This document shows positions 7,643 through 10,650 of a stretch of DNA of 10,650 nucleotides, piece by piece (within the stretch, counting starts at the first letter, position 1; each line of letters begins with the position of its first letter). This DNA is from Acidobacteriota bacterium (GTDB lineage Bacteria > Acidobacteriota > Terriglobia > Terriglobales > Acidobacteriaceae). The stretch covers positions 1 through 10,650 of the forward strand of contig JAJXZK010000393.1 in NCBI GenBank assembly GCA_021780095.1, in the 5' to 3' direction. Below the pieces are notes generated by a model. That model was not told where the DNA came from, did not search any database, and saw nothing but the letters and a program-made list of their open reading frames with translations. The position numbers and the translations under genes are program-made.

Positions 7643-9460
7643 TCAAGTAATAGCGGCCTCATACACTGGCTCTTTGGCTGCGCCGTCGCGCAACTTTAAG
7701 GCCGACAAAATATCTGTCTTCGTCAAAATGCCCGTCAGCCTTCCGTCCTCTGAAGTCACGAGAAGCATGTGGTAGTCCTGCTCGCTGAGCAGCAGCCGCA
7801 GAGCTTCCGTAACATCGCAGTCGGGAGGAATTGTCTTAATATTTTTTTGGGCCACCTCTTCAACTGTTTTTGTCGTCCACTCCCGGGAAGGAATGAGCGC
7901 CAGTGATGAAACCGACATGATTTCAACGATGGCGCCATCTTTCAAAACTGGAAATGCGATGTGCCTGTGATGCCTGCAAACGTTGTCTGCAAACTCCCGC
8001 AAAGTGGAGGAGGCCACGGCGGAAATCACGTTTTGCTGCATCACTTCCGCCACCGAAATGTTCCTCAATTCCTGAACGCGCACGCTTTCGTGCAGGCGCT
8101 GGTCCCCGGAGGCTGAGGCTTCGCCGGAAATTGCGTAGGCTACGGCCGCGCCGATGAGCGCCGGAATGATGAACGCGTGACCGCCGGTGGCTTCCGCAAC
8201 GAAGACGACCGCGGCCAACGGCGTTTTATATCCAGCCGCGATAAATGCAGCCATGCCAACCGCAGCGTACAACTCGACCGAGCTGGAGTGGACAATCGTC
8301 TGCGCGAATGCTGTCCCGAAACTACCCCCGGTAAGAAAAAGCGGAACGAACATCGCGCTGACACCGCCGCTGGCAAGCGTAAAAAGAGTGGCTGCAAGCT
8401 TCAGAACACCGAAGACCACTAGCTCCAGCGAACTGTGATGATGGCCGAGAATTTGTCCGACGGCTTCGTAGTTCGGACCCAGCGGGACCAACGATCCGTG
8501 ATAGATTCCCAGGAATGCGATGCCACAAAGTCCGGTGAGAAAGCCACCCAACGTCAGCTTGAGCCAATGCGGGATGGGCCAGTGGACCATAAACACACGA
8601 GCTCGGCGGAAGGTGATGGTGAATGCCATGGCGATCAGCCCAATCAGCACGCCAAGCAGTGCGGACCAGAGAAGATCACGGCCAGTGAAGGAATTGGCGC
8701 TGGCAAAGTTGAACAGGGGTGCGGCACCCAAAAAGAACGCCAGCGTTACATACGAAACCACCGAAGCGATCAGCGAAGGCAGCAGCGCCTCATGCGCCAG
8801 GTCATCTTTGTAAGGCATTTCCAGCGCAAAAACCAGGCCGGTCATGGGGGCGCGAAATACGGCTGCCATGCCGGCCGCAGCGCCGCTGATCAGCATAATG
8901 CGGCGATCTCGCGGTTCTAAGCCGAAGCGCCGCAACTTCGCCCATAGCCACGATCCAATCGCTCCGCCGCCGTAGATACTTGGCCCCTCAAGAGCTGCGC
9001 TGCCGCCAAATCCGACGGTCGTGATTGCGGCCAATATTTTCGGTAGAAACGCACGAACGTCGATGTCGCCCTGATGTTCGTGATAGGAGCGGATGATTTC
9101 TTCGGTTGAATGCTCGTCTGGGTCGGGCGTGAGGAATTGCATGACGAGACCCGTCACCGCGAAGGCCGCTGTCATCAGCGGAAGAATCGTCCACGGTCGC
9201 CGCAGGAAAAGATGCAACACAGCAGGCCATAGCTCTTTCAGAATCACCACCGCAATCCCGGTGACGGCAAGACCTGTCGTAATACCGATGACAGGCGCCA
9301 GCAGCAGCCATTTATGCAGGTCGCGCGTATATGTCGTCGTCAGATCTTCGACGACCAGGGGAAAATACTTGCGTAGCAACGGATGTTCAATCAACCGCAA
9401 CGTGGGTTTCCCCACGGGGTTTTCCAGCATCGTTTCTGCGGGCACTCGATTTTTATTCAT
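7643..9460 (-). CDS. ClC-family chloride channel/transporter with two CBS domains
   Basis: A 605-aa integral membrane protein that should pass Cl- or similar anions across the inner membrane. The ClC core spans about 50-450. The filter segment is DEHSTEEII (115-123), in place of the classical GSGIP. The gating glutamate is kept as E158 in ALEGP. In GAAAGMAAVFRAPMTGLVFALEM (193-215), E214 aligns with Glu202 of Escherichia coli ClC and M215 with the internal proton-transfer Glu203, so it is probably a channel or an uncoupled transporter. The second filter motif is GGVSAMFVP (365-373). Two CBS domains follow (about 468-525 and 533-592), which usually bind adenine nucleotides and tune gating. ATG 9460-9458 lies inside the end of the MarR gene (8-bp overlap, ATGAATAA), with GGGAG 4 nt before it, so translation is coupled to the regulator. 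It is a paralogue, not the parent copy, of the remnant downstream: their N-terminal sequences differ clearly. Confidence 0.93.
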   Translation of the reverse strand: MNKNRVPAETMLENPVGKPTLRLIEHPLLRKYFPLVVEDLTTTYTRDLHKWLLLAPVIGITTGLAVTGIAVVILKELWPAVLHLFLRRPWTILPLMTAAFAVTGLVMQFLTPDPDEHSTEEIIRSYHEHQGDIDVRAFLPKILAAITTVGFGGSAALEGPSIYGGGAIGSWLWAKLRRFGLEPRDRRIMLISGAAAGMAAVFRAPMTGLVFALEMPYKDDLAHEALLPSLIASVVSYVTLAFFLGAAPLFNFASANSFTGRDLLWSALLGVLIGLIAMAFTITFRRARVFMVHWPIPHWLKLTLGGFLTGLCGIAFLGIYHGSLVPLGPNYEAVGQILGHHHSSLELVVFGVLKLAATLFTLASGGVSAMFVPLFLTGGSFGTAFAQTIVHSSSVELYAAVGMAAFIAAGYKTPLAAVVFVAEATGGHAFIIPALIGAAVAYAISGEASASGDQRLHESVRVQELRNISVAEVMQQNVISAVASSTLREFADNVCRHHRHIAFPVLKDGAIVEIMSVSSLALIPSREWTTKTVEEVAQKNIKTIPPDCDVTEALRLLLSEQDYHMLLVTSEDGRLTGILTKTDILSALKLRDGAAKEPVYEAAIT

Positions 9461-9923
9461 CGTTCTCCCGGGCGGAGCGCGGTAGGCCCCGTGCCGTGGT
9501 CTGTAAAACGTTTTGCAACGCCTGGATCAACAGCGGACCCTGCGAATTCAGCTCCCGCATGTGGACCTGCGAGAGCCGGTTGAGCACTCTTTGTCCGCGA
9601 GCCGTGGTTCGCAGAAAAACACGGCGGCGATCCGCGAGATCGGTCGCCCGTTGGAGCAAACCCTGCTGCGCGCATCGATCGACCAGTTCAACAACAGTGT
9701 TGTGCTTGAGTCCGAGGGCTTCGGCAGCGTAGGCAATCGAAGGTGAACACCCTGCGGGAGCGCCCGCGACCGCCAGCAAGAGCTGGTGCTGCTGCGGATG
9801 CAGGCCCGCGTCGTTGGCGGCATTCTCGCTGACAAGCAGGAATTTCCTCAACTGATGGCGAAAGGATGCAAGAGCTTGATGCAGGGAAAGATTTGGATCT
9901 TGCGTGACGGCTCGTCCACTCAC
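9453..9923 (-). CDS. MarR-family transcriptional regulator
   Basis: A 156-aa winged-helix regulator, likely a repressor acting as a dimer. Counting from the GTG at 9923-9921, the DNA-binding part holds AAEALGLKHNTVVELVDRC (recognition helix) followed by the wing DLADRRRVFLRTTARG, whose D-x-R-R is the MarR hallmark. The reading frame is open further up, to a TTG at 9998-9996. That start would place the palindrome at 9934-9948 inside the gene and overlap the HMG-CoA lyase end, so I prefer the GTG; no ATG is available in frame before the domain. No Shine-Dalgarno precedes the GTG. The last 8 bp overlap the ClC start, so the regulator and channel form one unit and the channel is the obvious target. 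The ligand is unknown. Confidence 0.88.
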   Translation of the reverse strand: MSGRAVTQDPNLSLHQALASFRHQLRKFLLVSENAANDAGLHPQQHQLLLAVAGAPAGCSPSIAYAAEALGLKHNTVVELVDRCAQQGLLQRATDLADRRRVFLRTTARGQRVLNRLSQVHMRELNSQGPLLIQALQNVLQTTARGLPRSARENDE

Positions 9924-9929
9924 ATATGC

Positions 9930-9935
9930 ATTGTA
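9930..9935 (-). promoter_or_regulatory. Candidate -10 element of the marR-ClC operon
   Basis: TACAAT on the - strand (9935-9930), one base from consensus and overlapping the palindrome edge. Transcription would begin about 7 nt later, at or next to the GTG start (9923), giving a leaderless message. No good -35 is visible at 16-18 bp, so confidence is limited. Confidence 0.35.
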
Positions 9936-9948
9936 TCGTATTACGATA
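9934..9948. promoter_or_regulatory. MarR-type operator palindrome
   Basis: TATCGT-ATT-ACGATA, perfect 6-bp arms around 3 bp, AT-rich against its surroundings. It is 10 bp before the preferred MarR start and overlaps the candidate -10 (9930-9935), as expected for autorepression. Size and symmetry suit a MarR dimer; binding by this particular MarR is inferred. Confidence 0.65.
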
Positions 9949-9978
9949 TATTGCGGCGAACTCTGTGGGAGTGAATCT

Positions 9979-10650
9979 CTACTGTAACGGCGGCCCAAAT
10001 TCCGCGGAAATCTGACGCGTGCGCGCCAGCAAATCCGTCAGGGGAGCCAGGTCGGGCTGCTTGGCGCCGGCGCTGCGCAGCGTTGCGAGTGCCTGTTCGG
10101 TTGCGATGTTCCCGATCAGCGCATCCTGCGCGAACGGGCATCCGCCGAGGCCACCCAACGCCATATCAAATCGGCGGCATCCGGCCTGATATGCGGCGAG
10201 TACCCTCTCTTCCACCTGGTCGGGACGCGCATGCAGATGCACCCCGAATTCCACTCGATCGTCGGACCTGATAACCGCAGATACGACAGATGCAATCCGT
10301 TCCGGATCGGCCACGCCGATCGTATCGGAGAGCGAAATCTGCTCAACTCCCATGTCGATAAGCAGACTGCAGCCTTCAGTCACTTCATCGAGGCTCCATG
10401 CATCGCCGTATGGATTGCCGAATGCCATCGAGATATAAACCGCGAGGTCGAGCCCGGCCTGGTACGCCAACTCCGCAATCGCGTCGAGCACATCGAGAGA
10501 TTCCTCCGGTGTTTGATGCTGATTGCGTTCAAGAAATCCCGGCGAGATGGAATACGGAAAGCCGAGGGTGCGCACGGATTCTGTCGCGATGGCGCGTTCA
10601 GCCCCTTTTTCATTCACCACAATGCCGATGATGTCTACCTCTTCAGGTGC
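9979..10650 (-). CDS. Hydroxymethylglutaryl-CoA lyase, partial (N-terminus beyond the window)
   Basis: C-terminal part (223 residues visible) of a TIM-barrel HMGL-like aldolase that splits 3-hydroxy-3-methylglutaryl-CoA into acetyl-CoA and acetoacetate, the last step of leucine breakdown. Key blocks are ERNQHQTPEESLD, SLSDTIGVADPERI, the metal-binding H-L-H of FGVHLHARPD, and MALGGLGGCPFA; the last holds the catalytic Cys (codon 10140-10138). Where classical enzymes read a Cys-containing VFGCPYEG, this one reads MAFGNPYGD, a form I associate with a divergent bacterial branch. The frame stays open to the window edge (it reads APEEVDIIGIVV before the first GTG at 10620), so that GTG is not the start. 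The stop is TAG at 9981-9979. The nearby hydratase and thioesterase fit the same acyl-CoA pathway. The related homocitrate synthase/isopropylmalate synthase family is a less likely reading. Confidence 0.88.
   Translation of the reverse strand, partial: APEEVDIIGIVVNEKGAERAIATESVRTLGFPYSISPGFLERNQHQTPEESLDVLDAIAELAYQAGLDLAVYISMAFGNPYGDAWSLDEVTEGCSLLIDMGVEQISLSDTIGVADPERIASVVSAVIRSDDRVEFGVHLHARPDQVEERVLAAYQAGCRRFDMALGGLGGCPFAQDALIGNIATEQALATLRSAGAKQPDLAPLTDLLARTRQISAEFGPPLQ

Noticed and set aside
8435..8920. A 161-codon open frame antisense to the ClC gene
   Set aside because: Low-complexity, charged translation opposite conserved ClC helices; a shadow frame.
9924..9998. Longer MarR protein from TTG 9998
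   Set aside because: It would include the operator palindrome, overlap the lyase end and has no ribosome-binding site.

Overview
The window looks like chromosomal DNA from a free-living, moderately GC-rich bacterium. The mix of split B12-dependent acyl-CoA mutase genes, a HxlR regulator, BNR-repeat and MoaD-like genes, and tandem ClC genes suggests an Acidobacteriota-type soil genome. That placement is inference from gene content and protein style; no marker gene is present. I see no rRNA, tRNA, CRISPR array, insertion sequence or phage gene.

Left, + strand (1-2416): a coenzyme-B12 acyl-CoA mutase in two subunits, a catalytic chain and a separate cobalamin-binding chain. An automatic annotation would probably read methylmalonyl-CoA mutase. 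However, the two residues that select the substrate are Phe and Gln, as in isobutyryl-CoA mutase, so I call it IcmA/IcmB-like.

Centre-left, + strand (2487-5438): two near-identical 17-bp inverted repeats sit at a candidate promoter. They precede an HxlR regulator, a six-Asp-box beta-propeller protein and a MoaD/ThiS-like protein ending in Gly-Gly. These three genes are joined by two ATGA stop/start overlaps. DoxX and VOC genes follow in the same direction. The HxlR-BNR-MoaD unit is the best candidate here for an undescribed system: a redox-type regulator, a propeller and a ubiquitin-fold carrier with no visible activating enzyme or acceptor.

Right, - strand (10650 down to 5490): in transcription order, an HMG-CoA lyase cut by the window edge, a MarR regulator, a full-length ClC channel or transporter with two CBS domains, a second ClC gene with its middle missing in frame, an enoyl-CoA hydratase/isomerase, and a YbgC-type acyl-CoA thioesterase. 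The lyase, hydratase and thioesterase fit leucine/branched acyl-CoA catabolism. The MarR-ClC-ClC remnant block sits between them. MarR overlaps the full ClC gene by 8 bp and has a perfect 6-3-6 palindrome just before its likely GTG start. The + and - groups converge at about 5440-5510, where a hairpin may act as a terminator.

Together, the mutase, lyase, hydratase and thioesterase point to branched-chain and short-chain acyl-CoA metabolism, interrupted by one regulated operon of unknown purpose and one anion-transport block.
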